Source: Ischnura elegans (Eukaryota; Arthropoda; Insecta; Odonata; Coenagrionidae). Taken from it: DNA of 64,000 bases. The notes beneath the pieces are model-generated. The model was not told the origin of the DNA. It ran no database searches and was given only the letters and a program-made list of their open reading frames with translations. Positions 1 through 10,895 of the stretch are shown in pieces (positions within the stretch are counted from its first letter, which is position 1; every line of letters starts with the position of its first letter). The translations under genes and the position numbers were made by a program. Where the stretch lies: NCBI RefSeq assembly GCF_921293095.1, contig NC_060251.1, positions 87,964,566-88,028,565 on the forward strand, given 5' to 3'.

Positions 1-1150
1 TGTGTAATGCGGGTTGCGTGAATTGTCAATTACTGGTGACGGGTGGCATACATGTATGTCATTAGGGTTTTTTACTAATTGCTTGAAATAGAAACAAAAA
101 AAATTGCAAATTCTGTTGTATTACTTCCAAGACCACCGTTATGAAGCAAAATCAACCTTCCGTCACTGGAGGTTTCGGTGAAAATATCATCCGCATTGAA
201 TGTGTTAATGAATGTCATAATTCGCAAAAATCCAGCGGATCCTGGGACATAGGCAACCCGGACAACCATTCCCGCATTTATCGTTTTCCCGCATTCATCG
301 TTCTTTTCATCCATCCCCCTGAAAAACGACAGATCGAGGTTCCACTGTATATGCAATGTTGGTAAACATTATTTGCTTATTTTGATGTATTCCAGGCGTA
401 AATTCAGCAGCAGTAGTAGAACTATCGTCTCCATGATTTAACTAAGAACAGCGAATAAACGATGATGTGAATCAACAGTAAAGATCTTTAAGGCGTCCTC
501 AAATTTCTAAATCATAACAAACAATTTCATTTCCCAATTTTAAATCATATCACATAACTATTTAGTTCATTTCTTATCCGGGATTATGATAATAATATAG
601 GTGAACACAGCAATCCACATCAGTGAAGCAGACGGCTGTGGCACCCAAAAATAACACGAAAACTGCCTGAAATGGATTATGGTTCCATGTATTGAAGCGG
701 CAGGTTGTGTATGAAATACTACTAAGTTCTTTTGAAGTGTATTACATGGAAATAGCAAGGAAGTAACGCAACACGATTTGGATGAATGCAAGTCAAGAAT
801 AAAACTTGACTCGTAATGTTTAGGTACTACAATATAAACACCTTTAGTTACGTCGTCAAGTAGTTTTCTTCAGTTTTAGATCATCTCACGGACAAAAGAG
901 GCCGAGAACTGCACCGTACGAAGGTTTAAAAGAATATTTCGATCTTATTAGCTCTTGATATTATGGTTTATGTTCTCTCTGTACGCCAATGCTTTATGAT
1001 TGTTTTGATTTTACCATCACTCTGGCGGCCATATTGGAAATTGACGTCACTGACAGCAGCGCCGCCATCGGTCATTTGAGTCTCGAATAGTGAACCTGAC
1101 AAAGTTTTACTCCTTTTATTACTATTCTCTACTATTTCCAATATAAGGAA
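1..1150. other. Unassigned flank, no gene recognised
   Basis: No exon series or known protein is visible. A motif at about 327-352, read on the minus strand, begins cagtggaacctcgat, which resembles the terminal inverted repeat of pogo/Tigger-like elements. Only one end is in view, so the rest may lie beyond the window edge. The small open frames at 75-365 lie inside this repeat-like stretch and look fortuitous. The remainder is AT-rich, apart from a short CpG-containing patch near 1020-1080. Confidence 0.4.
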
Positions 1151-1162
1151 AAAGCTTAGTGA

Positions 1163-1790
1163 AAACACATTCATCATCATCATCATCACTGGTCAACCAC
1201 CCTAAGATTGGTTTGACACAGCTCTCCACTAATTTCTCCAATCAGTTAATCTTTTCACAACTACGTTTTTCTACTCTTTCATATCCTTTTCCTGTTCCAT
1301 ATACATATTTTGTTAGAGGTCTTCCTTTTTTGTTCAACTAACCATCCACTTGTCCCTCGACGATTGTCTTCATCAGGCAATCATGTATCAAGATGTGGTC
1401 TATATGGTTGTTCCGTCTTCTTATTAATGTTCTCATGAGGCTTATCTTCACTCCTACTCTTCGTAGGACTTCCTCATTACTAACTTGATCAATCCATTTG
1501 ATCTTCATCATTCTTTTGTAGCACCACCTTTTGAAGGCCTCTATACTTGCTTTCTCCACTGCTGTCATTGTCCATGCCTCACTTCCGTATAGGGGTATAC
1601 TCCAAATGTAGGTTCTTTTGAATTGTTTCTTTACTTCCATGTTTAAGTTTCCTGCTGAAAGCAGGTCTCCTTTTGGTGGAATGCTCTCTTCGCTTGGGCT
1701 ATTCTGATGATAATTTCCTTTTTCCTTCTCCTATCGTTAGTTATCCTGCTTTTCAATTAACAGAATTCATCCACCTCTACCAGTTTTCTC
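1163..1790 (-). mobile_element. Decayed non-LTR retrotransposon: reverse transcriptase C-terminus and 3' tail
   Basis: Read on the minus strand, 1790 to 1338 gives a frame-disturbed match to the region after the reverse transcriptase palm of RTE/CR1-like elements. An initial block (IIIRIAQAKRAF) is followed by an open 100-codon stretch with WSIPLYGSEAWTM, EAFKRWCYKRMMKIKW and NEEVLRRVG. The sequence below 1338, ending near 1163 in a cat/tca run, matches tails seen again at 27842-27925 and 51849-52500, so it is a repeated 3' untranslated tail. No catalytic YADD core or endonuclease is present. Assignment to a particular clade is inference. Confidence 0.8.
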
Positions 1791-1899
1791 TTCCCCATTT
1801 TAATGTTAAGTCTTGAAAACACATCAATGAGGAATAAATAAACATCACCCAACAATACCTGCCTCCGAAGGCCCTTTTTGGTGACATCTTGGCTGGAAT

Positions 1900-2058
1900 A
1901 TTTGGGCAGCACACAAGCAAACGGATACTGCAGTAAGACATCACGAGGAGAACTGTATTAGCAAAGGTGTTCATCAAAAGGAAAGAGCTAATTAAAGAAT
2001 CGTTATGTATGAGTTTAAAGAAAAGGCTTGTGAAGAGCCTTGAACTGGAGTTCAGCAC
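1900..2058 (+). mobile_element. Reverse transcriptase fragment in opposite orientation
   Basis: The plus strand reads as a broken version of the stretch seen intact at 7590-7750: [13 protein letters not shown], then RRTVLAKVFIKRKELIKES and SLCMSLKKRLVKSL. It carries frameshifts and stops. It is the same non-LTR family as the 7293-8154 copy but a different family from the neighbouring minus-strand copy at 1163-1790, so two degraded elements meet here tail to body. Confidence 0.7.
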
Positions 2059-2059
2059 T

Positions 2060-3900
2060 TAATGGTTGGGAAACATGGACCCAATGTGTTTTGGACATTT
2101 GCCTTTCTTTTTGGAGAAGATCACTTGTTTTGGTCAAACTCGTACATCATGTGACCGTGTCATATTTTCCAAGAATTCTTAGTATTTTCTTCTATGGCCC
2201 TTCTCCGTAAAGTGTGGTAGCCCTGGTAAAGGTAGTTTGGTGCAATTGTGATTATCAGATTTTGTGTGGCGACTCACAAAATAAAGTGTATTTCAGGATA
2301 TACAGTAGCACAACCTGTGATTTTTTTCTCCTTTGTCGCATGCACAAATTTTATTCTAGTTGTCATCGCATTACATGTATGCAAATGATTCTGAGCCTTG
2401 TTTTTAGGAAATAAGTTAGTGGGAAGGGTTTCCATCATCCAAGTGGTGAGAAGCTTGAGGTTAAGTCACTGTGGCTTTTAGGTCTTCAGGCATTGAGCCC
2501 GTTGGCCATCAGTGAAAGGGTTGCAAGCTCTGGCTCTTTTGTTTGGGAAACGGTAAGGCTTGGCTTATTTTTCAAAACAGAATGAAATGTTTGTAACATA
2601 TGCTTCATGGAATCTAAAATACTATACTCTAATAAATTAAATTTTGCACCTAACTCCTGTAAGAGTAAACATGATATTTTATGTTATCTATGGTAAAATT
2701 TTTTTGCTACTTTTGTCTAGTCTGACGCCCTCTCTGATATATTGGATGGCATGGCAAAGTGAGCACGGAAAGGGCACCCGTGAGTGCCCTTGCCTACTCC
2801 CCTATAGTGGCACTCAATGGCAGGCAAGGCAGCAACTTCCCTACTGCTGCTTGGTCTCTTGTTTCTAATAGCCCTGGAGTCATTCTTTAAGTGCTTGTCT
2901 CCAACAATGTGTATCTTTGTTTAGTCTGTCTTGCTTACTTCTTAAAACCATCTAAATTTCTTAACATCATTTGAATCATGAAGGATGCCCCTCTTGGGAA
3001 AATTATGGTCAATTCTCATTTGAATATATCCATGAAATTGGGAAACATCTCAAGAAGCATATAGGATAAATTCTGGAAGGTTGCATGATTTATGGGCTGG
3101 TAATTCCCTGTTCGAAGATCACTCTTTGTCACATACTTATAAGGGTGTGATTGTTCTTATTGTGTAGAGTATGATATTTGCTTCAGATTAATTAATAATT
3201 CTATTTCTTATCTGTTGCAGGCTTTTGACTGATAAATGAGACTATTCTCAGTGCTGGAGACTTTTTATACTGTGAGGTGTGCATCAGGAGTGTTCCAAAG
3301 TGGTTTTCTGATGCATTAAGACGATAGATGATTCTTATAGTATATATTTTTCCAAAAGTTCAATTTGTCAAAAGACTGACAGACACTGAGTGATTTATAC
3401 ATGTTCAGCTTGAAACAAATGTATTAAAAAAGACAATATAAATTTACACCTATTAAAGTGAAGAAGGTGGTTCAATATGGACCATAGTCAATTCTCACTT
3501 TAAATATCAAATTATTTTATAAGTTCAGACACTCTTATAAGTGATACACTAGTTTGCCATTCTTGGATTGATGTTACACAGTCACTTTAAATTACTACGA
3601 TTAGAAACACCGGCAGACACTGGTAAGGCTACATTTGCTATCACACTGAAAGAGAGCACCGTCACAGAGACTGGTGGTCACATGTAACCACTGAAGTTTG
3701 TGTCAAGCAAATGAGGACACACTAACGGCTAGTCGAAGATGAAATACAGGTATGTTGAAGGGGGAGGAAGATGAATGTAGAAGGGAGAATCTGCACTGCA
3801 ATTTATCACCTGAACCCTATTTCTTTTGGTGGGGGTCACACACTCTCACTTGCCATTGGTGAAAGCCCAAAGCATGGGACATGCAACTGTTTTTCCTAGC
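2060..3900. other. AT-rich 3' flank of MEAF6, nothing recognised
   Basis: This stretch lies downstream of the MEAF6 stop codon (MEAF6 is on the minus strand), so it probably includes that gene's 3' untranslated region. I see no coding exon, RNA gene or clear repeat. A short GC-richer patch at 2760-2875 has repeated gcactc/gtgccc words but no clear boundaries. Confidence 0.4.
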
Positions 3901-3917
3901 AGCAGTTGCTGATTGTG

Positions 3918-6900
3918 TCATCGGTGTCGTGGCTTCTTAATGCCCTTCTTAATTCGATGAAGTGGTTTAGATTCCTTGCTTAATGAGTCTTTGGGAGGGA
4001 TGAGGAGATTTGTTGGCTCACTGGTACCATTTACAGTACCATTGTTATCATTGATGTTTTTTCCTGAATCCTTGCTATTGTCCTCACTTCCACTATTACC
4101 AGTTTGTGATTCAGTTTCACTGCTGCGATCTGAAATAGCAATAAAAAAAAATGGTGATAGCCCATAGAGAGATTTCATCATGTACATTCGTGCACCTTCA
4201 TTGAGGATGCAATGTAAATTCAGCTATTCAACGACATTATCCAATATTGTTAACAGCAAAGAAAATAAAATCAACTACTGCTTTACCTTTATCTTGAGGA
4301 GGATCCACAAGTCCACTCACAGCCTTGAAAATAAGACAGATCACTCTCTTTAGTATGATACTATCAAATATTTAGCATGTACATCAACAAGCACCTACAT
4401 CAAGTTTCAGCCCCAGGAAGTAAATGATATCAGTATCATGCATTGCTTCCACACCATCTTTTGAGATGTCACATCAGTGCATTTTTTCAATGCTCTCTAT
4501 TTCTACCAACTTCTATTTTAAGGATGGGCACTTGCCACATCAGCATAAAATTGTGGAAGGCGAGGATGAGAACAAATATGAATACATACATAAATAATCA
4601 GTTAAATATTTTAAATGTTGTAAATAATGACAAATGCTGAATAAGTGCATATACATATTAGGAAACGGGTGGAAGAGCTAAAACAGAAGTACAAAACCAG
4701 CTGGATTATGACCTAATTCAAATGAACTTCTAACGATACAAAGCTATGCGAGCATTAATACAATTGCTTTGGGGCTGAATCTACCTTTCCTGGTTCTGAC
4801 TATGGTGGGTAAGGCATATCTAGCCTTCTGTATATTCCCCCAATGGCAGTGGATAGGAGCTATGCTAGAGGACTTTTTTTTAGAGGCCCTCCCAGCATAG
4901 TGCCCTAAGAATGTGGCAGTGGTCCAGTGTCAGGACTCAAGTGCAGCTAATTTCTAGGTTTTTGCATCCTGAGCATTAGGGGGAGGCCAGTGTCTAACAG
5001 AGACATCAGGGAGGGACACGGAGATGGTGCCAATCCCATTTTCCTCAGCTCTCTGATTTTACGTCAGCGGATGAGGTGGTGTAACACATGAAATTTATGC
5101 ATTTTACATAAAACTGCACACAGACAGATCATAAGTGGTGGGCCAAGTTGCAAATAGTGGCCATTATATGTGGTTCCACCCACTCTGTTGAGAGAATGAT
5201 CCACCGGTGGGTAAGAGGAATGAGTGACAAAGTTTCGTCCTGGAGTCCTGGACGGCATGACCTGCTGGTGTGTAACACTCAGTCCCAAAGGTTACTGTGA
5301 ATAGTATGGACACACTAAGTTTTATGTCTCTCATTTCCAATTTCACTAAATTGTGACTTGCAAAATGAAGAGAAATGGTAAATTTGCCATCGTGTAAGGA
5401 CAAATATGGATGTGATCCACTTGAGGGTCATGCTACAACAAACATATTGATCTTATAAAAGAGAGCCACTTGATAATAAGCCGTGAATGAGCACACACAC
5501 ACAGAACAAATTGCAGCACATTTTCTCAGTATGGGAGTATGAAGGAACACAAAGGGAATAATTATAAAAAACGCCATTGCTTTGCTTTTCCTAATATCTA
5601 TTTCCATGACTGTCAACACACTAATAGTGAAGATGCATTTTACTTTGTTCATTACTGAAAATTCCTTTGACAACTTCATAGTTAAAAATTCCTCATACAC
5701 AATAACACGAGGAAACTGTACAAAAATAAGGTAGATGAAAGCCTACAGGTCTTCAATGGACCTGCAATTTCCCAATATCTCCAATTCTCCATAAAAATAA
5801 ATGAAACCCCTACTGCCAATCATAGATTTATCATTCCATATCAATTCAACCTAATAGTGTAATATCACTACCAACTGTCTCAGATAATGTAGAACTTCGT
5901 GCATTTCATCATATTACAATCATAAGAACAAACCCTAAATTTTATTGATCAAACCCCAATTCTTAAGCCTCTAAACCTGCAATTTCTCTAGGTTATAGTC
6001 TGGTACATATTATCAAATCGCCAATTTTCATCTGATGATCAATTACTTTAAGATTTAGGACTTATTTCAATTCTAAATAAAATTTATATGGGAGAAAGCA
6101 CTGCAATGACAACTACAATGAAATACAATAAATACAGTACTTGATCATGGGTGGCACCTCGATTGCTGCCATAGCCATTGCAGATGACAGCTTATGATCG
6201 AATTAATAAGTGACACTTATCAATAACCTGCATAACCTCTAGACAAAAGGGATAATTGAGCTTCAGAAAACTGTCATTTGCAAGCAGAAAAAAATTATGC
6301 ATTCATCACAGTGCACAAACATGAAGGACATACATCAATTCTTAGCCAATTAATATAGGATCATGTAAAAATAAATAGAGGTGAAACTTAGAATGATGGT
6401 TGAGACGACAGCAACCAAATGATTGCAGTCATCATGTAGCCAATTATAAAGAAGGATTTAAAACACCAGATGGCACAAGCACCAATGCCTTGGACATGCA
6501 TTACTCAAGAATAAAATGGTTCAGCCTATAAAGAGAAGTATGTATCATGCAGTGAACCAGTGGCGTAGCTAAGAATATGCTTCTGGGGGATGGGATGGCG
6601 ATCGCCCCCCCCCAAGGCAATGGGGGATCTGGGAAAATTTTTGGAAAATGACAAGCCTGGAAATACATTTTACATCATTTTGGTACTAAAAATTTAACTT
6701 AAAGCAGATGCAGTTATTTTTAGTTTAAACTAGACAATAGTTTATAATAATTCTTTTGCTTCTCCCAGGCCCTGGGAAGGATCTATTCCCTCATCCCCCC
6801 ATAGTTATGTCACTGCAGTGAACTATCCACAACATTTTTATGGGACCCTACCCTTCATGTATGGTATAGTAATTGGTGGAGGCGACCAACAGCACAGGTC

Positions 6901-9667
6901 ACTTTTGCCATGAGGGAAGGGTGGAGAGAAACCGCCAAGGGGACCATGGCTTAACGTCCCATCCAATGGACAGAATGCTACACTTGAAGTGCCCTCCAAA
7001 AGGCACTCAAGCAGAGATCGGGAAGCCTCTGAAATATCTCTGCCATAACCGGGAATCGAACCAGGACCCATTGGGTGGGAAGCCAGTTCTCTAGCCACCA
7101 CACCAACCAGATCCCTTCCTTCATGTTTTCATCCCTCCAAATACATATGACAGTGCTACTCAGCCAAATATGCTGGTAATAATGTTTCAAATATCAGTTA
7201 ATTATCAATGTCTTCGATTCACTTTGTTTTAAAATATTAGTAGTTATTGTCAATGCAATAGTATCAAATTACTGTCATTCATTTATTGTGTTTTGAATTG
7301 TCAGTTAGCAGAAATTGTTAGAGAAGCGTGGGGCAAGTTGGAAGCTGGAGTGAAAGTGGGAGGAATGATTTTTAAATCGGTATGGTTCGCATATGATCAG
7401 GCGCTGATTAGCCAGTCAGCAAGGGGACTACAGGCTCTAGTGGATGCGTTGAACAAGCGGTGCGAGGAGTATGGGATGAGGATTAATCACAAGAAGACTA
7501 AGGTAATGCGGTTTTGTTAAGTATCGCGAGTGAGGAATGTGAGACTCAAGATAAAAGTAGGTGGGGAAAAACTTGAGCAGGTAGAGCAATTTAACTATTT
7601 GGGCAGCACATTAGAGGAAAATGGACACAGTAGCAAGGACATCAGGAAGCGAAATGCACTGGCAAAGGAGGCGTTCAAGAACAGGAAGAAGCTTCTGAGA
7701 GGATCATTATGTAAGAGTTTAAAGAAAGGGTTAGCGAAGAGTTTGATCTGGAGTGCAGCTCTCTACGGTGCGGAAACGTGGACACTGAGGGAAGATGACG
7801 AGAGGAGATTGGAGGCATTCGAGATGTGGGTATGGGGATGAATGGAGAGGGTGAAATGGACGGAGAGGAAAAGGAATGACGAAGTGCAGGACATGGTTGG
7901 CGAGAAGAGGCAGCTTTAAGATGAGATACGGATGAGACAAGGTATGGATGGAGGGAGTACTTAGCCGGGAGGGGATGTTGAAAATGGTGTTAGAGGGTAG
8001 AATGTTAGGGAAAATAGGGAGGGGAAGGAAAAGAATAGGATTTTTAGATAGATTAAAAGGGAGTAGGCCTTACAGTGAATTGAAGAAAGCAGTGCTGGAA
8101 GGAAAGGGAGGCTCCCAGATCACTTCTTTAATACTACATGGAAATCTACCTTAATCAGTAGAATACTATATAAAAAAATGAATAAAAGTAATTGTTACTG
8201 TCAATCCATTAATCTAACGCGTTGATTTAATTTATTCTCAAGTATAAATTGTTGTTATTGCTAATTTAAATGAATTAAATCTTTCTCTTTAACCTAACCT
8301 GCACAAAATAACTAAATTTATGAGCAGTCGACAAACCGCTTGCTGATTTGACAATCCATTGTCGTCTGCTACAGGATGCTAAAGCGAAGTAGTTTCCCAT
8401 CCGTGATCAATATAAATAACGTTTTAATTGTATTTGCTTTTCCCTGAATCTAATACCGATTAGAACTTGAAATAAATTAAGAATCCAAAATTTGGTGATC
8501 ATGGACAAAAACTGGACAATGGATATAACCCTACTGCAACCACTCCTTGCTTCGCCAATAAATACGCCATAATTATCAAGGCACACCGGTGTATTATAAT
8601 AATGCTATTTCATTATTTGTTATATCCAATCAAATTTGACAGCAATGAACACATGAATGAAAGTTGGAAAAAAATATGAGAATAGCCTCTGTTGAGACAT
8701 GCAGCTATTTGTAACATTAAATGCTTGAAATTGCAACAACAATTTTCCAATAAAATTTATAGCATTAATAATAATGGTGTTCATAAGATTGTGCTCCACC
8801 CCTCTCTTACTATTGTCAACAAGGTGATGATATGAAATAAACAATTCTTAAGTGACCCATCATCAAAACCTCACCACCTCGAAATAGGTGTTCTGCAAGT
8901 AATTTCAAAGGCAGATAAACGCAAAATTCTATAGACTTCATGTATACTCTCGTATAGAGAAAAAAATTTGATTAAAAATATAAACAACATTAATTCATTC
9001 ATTACTTCTCCAGTTTTATTCATGCTCACTATTATGCATCAGTGTATCAAATTTCATAATGTGTAAATATGTGGCCTCTGAGATTTCTTTACAGAACGTG
9101 TATACAATATTACACATAAACCTGCTATTAGCAAGCCATGGGTATTTTCTTTGTCACAACCATCCAACCAGTCTGTAAACATCATTCTTTAACTAAGCAG
9201 AAATGAGATAGTAAAAACTACTTACAGCCATTGATGTAATAGAAGATTTTGAAAATAGTCTTTCAGCTTCTTTAAACTTTCTATTCCTCTTGTCAGCTTT
9301 ACTGTTTGTATTCTTATTGCTTGCTAAGTAGCGGTCCCATCCTCGAATAATATTTCCATATAGTTGGGTGTCTTCTAAATAGCTGCCTTCAAATGCATAA
9401 ATCTGCCTTTCTAGATTTGCTAGGGTTTCCTGTAAAATTATTTAATTACACTTTTGTAACAATACATTTTTTGATAGTGCCAAGCATAACAACTACATTT
9501 GACAATATGAAATAACCATCCATATCGAGTTCAAAGTAAATTTATTTTAGATGAAAATCAATTACTACGTAAAAATAAGAGAAACTTACAGCGATTTCTG
9601 CCTTTCTCTTCACTAATTCCGCTAATTCTGCCCTTGTATCAATTGTTGTTGGTGCTTTCGCCGCCAT
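3918..9667 (-). CDS. MEAF6: MEAF6 (Esa1-associated factor 6), histone acetyltransferase complex subunit, 4 exons
   Basis: Spliced CDS on the minus strand: exon 1 9667-9590, exon 2 9429-9226, exon 3 4323-4287, exon 4 4129-3918 (stop TGA). All junctions are GT-AG and the frame stays open for 176 aa, close to the size of animal MEAF6 proteins. Residues 11-46 form the conserved coiled-coil start ([25 protein letters not shown]). They are followed by [12 protein letters not shown] (about 50-61) and the basic [16 protein letters not shown] block (about 74-89), which are hallmarks of the Eaf6 family. The tail is low-complexity and Ser/Asn rich and ends in a basic [13 protein letters not shown]. In other animals this protein is a shared subunit of NuA4/TIP60 and of HBO1/MOZ-type MYST acetyltransferases in the nucleus. 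The ATG sits in good context (gccgccATGgcg reads from a CpG-bearing first exon). Intron 2 is 4.9 kb and holds most of the transposon load. It is head to head with PEX2. Confidence 0.95.
6558..6815. mobile_element. hAT-type MITE, CAGTGGCGTA family, in MEAF6 intron 2
   Basis: 258 bp beginning cagtggcgtagct and ending gttatgtcactg, with C and G homopolymer runs just inside each end. It is flanked by a perfect 8-bp duplication, cagtgaac (6550-6557 and 6816-6823), the length typical of hAT superfamily insertions. The AT-rich middle (aaatacattttacatcatttt) is shared with 39470-39724 and, inverted, with 61246-61528. Confidence 0.85.
6838..7115 (-). repeat. tRNA-derived SINE
   Basis: On the minus strand there is a tRNA-like head. 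An A-box-like tggtgtggtggctagaga (about 7107-7088) and a B box ggttcgattccc (7062-7051) are spaced as in a Pol III internal promoter. The non-tRNA body continues to about 6838 and contains gatgggacgttaagcc. There is no clover-leaf acceptor stem, so this is a SINE and not a functional tRNA gene. Its boundaries are approximate. Confidence 0.75.
7293..8154 (+). mobile_element. Non-LTR retrotransposon reverse transcriptase fragment, inactivated
   Basis: Three frame-broken segments in order. 7293-7520 covers the palm ([17 protein letters not shown], then [26 protein letters not shown]). 7530-7841 covers [19 protein letters not shown] through [20 protein letters not shown]. 7948-8154 is the basic C-terminal end ([14 protein letters not shown]). 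The family's catalytic F/Y-A-D-D reads FAYDQ here (about 7387-7401), so a catalytic aspartate is lost, and stops separate the segments. The 5' part (endonuclease) is absent, consistent with 5' truncation. It lies in MEAF6 intron 2, antisense to that gene. Confidence 0.88.
8160..9220. other. AT-rich part of MEAF6 intron 2
   Basis: No exon, RNA gene or bounded repeat seen. The sequence is uniformly AT-rich and leads to the donor side of exon 2 (donor at 9225 on the minus strand). Confidence 0.4.
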
Positions 9668-9722
9668 TTCTGCGATTTGAGTTGGCGATAGATCGAATTG
9701 TTCTGGAATCGGAAATGTGGTA

Positions 9723-9760
9723 ACTATCGATGCCTTGGTATCATCGATACCTATCGATAT
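9723..9760. promoter_or_regulatory. Cluster of DRE-like (TATCGATA) motifs in the MEAF6/PEX2 divergent promoter
   Basis: Three ATCGAT cores lie within 40 bp and 56-93 bp upstream of the MEAF6 start codon: ctatcgatg (9724-9732), tcatcgatac (9741-9750) and an exact TATCGATA (9752-9759). TATCGATA is the Drosophila DNA replication-related element bound by DREF and BEAF-32 at housekeeping promoters. That the same factors act here is inference from motif and position. The hAT element starts only 33 bp farther upstream. Confidence 0.6.
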
Positions 9761-9792
9761 ATTTGTCTATCGCTGTTCATGCCACCTGAAAC

Positions 9793-10583
9793 TAGTGATG
9801 AGCGGAACTGTGATTTTCGGATCACTTCGTTACCTGCGACTGCTACTCATCAGTAACGGTGATTCTTAACTGTGATTGCGATCACCGAGGTGAATCACTC
9901 TTTAAAGTCATCGGTGATTTGTGGCGCTGCTATTCCTGCTACTTTGTCCAATTCCAAGGAATGAGCTCTTCTCAATAGGAACAAATAAACTTATAGAAAG
10001 TTGTAAAATTAGACAAAATATTTTTTTGAGGGAATAGTTCTGATTCCGAGTTTATATTACAACAATAAAGTAAATTTGATGTGGTAGAAGAATTGATAAG
10101 GGGCAATCATTTTTTGTACGTATTTATAATCAAACCATCATAATTCAAAGCTTCAGCTGTATATTTCGCACAGAATGTCTTATTTATCATTAAATATGAA
10201 TAAGACGTCGTTATTTTACTGTTGGTAGCATCATGGTAGCTGCCGAAGCTAACTTCACCGTATTCACAGTCGCAGTGATTTCGAGTATTTGGTGATTTAG
10301 TCACCGGCAGTGATTTCGAGCATTCGGTGATTCAATCACCGGCAGTGACGGGCAGTGATTTCGAGCATTCGGTGATTTTGTCACCGGCAGTGATCGGCTA
10401 CTTCTATTCAATCACAGGTGGCGATATATCGCATATCACTTGTTAGTAGCCAGCGCTATCATCACCGAATCCAGTGATTGAATCACCGATCACGGTGATT
10501 TCGAATATTGAATCACCGACAGTGACTGCTACTTTTCAGTAACGGTGATTCAATCACAGTTAGCGATATATCGCTCATCACTA
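9793..10583. mobile_element. Non-autonomous hAT element between MEAF6 and PEX2
   Basis: 791 bp with perfect 12-bp terminal inverted repeats tagtgatgagcg / cgctcatcacta and a perfect 8-bp target duplication cctgaaac (9785-9792 and 10584-10591), diagnostic of the hAT superfamily. It has no transposase frame. Its interior holds many short inverted words of the cggtgatt / aatcaccg type arranged as an irregular minisatellite, densest at 10255-10545. It occupies most of the space between the two divergent genes. Confidence 0.92.
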
Positions 10584-10895
10584 CCTGAAACTCTGGTTGT
10601 TGTTTTTCCTTCGCCGAAGTTTTTATTACAGAAGTTTTGTATGTCGCTTATCGCAGTTCTTGCTACTGAAAAGTAGATAGATGAATGTTTAAATGTATCC
10701 TCAAGCAATCTGGTGGATATATGCTTATTCTTTGTGAGAAATGCGATGAATGAAGTTGGCATCTAGCAGCTCATGCTTGCTTAAGCTTAGTGGAGGATAA
10801 TAAGCTAATTACGGCTATATTCCTTAATTCTCAATATGAGATAATGAAAGAACCCTTGTAATATTACGAGGGTTGAAGAAAGAGATTAATCAATC

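Noticed and set aside
7040-7110. Possible functional tRNA gene
   Set aside because: A- and B-box-like words are present but no acceptor stem or clover-leaf closes; the body continues as a SINE.
9780-10590. CRISPR-like array of repeats near the MEAF6 promoter
   Set aside because: Repeat words are irregular and in both orientations, inside a bounded hAT element of a eukaryotic genome.
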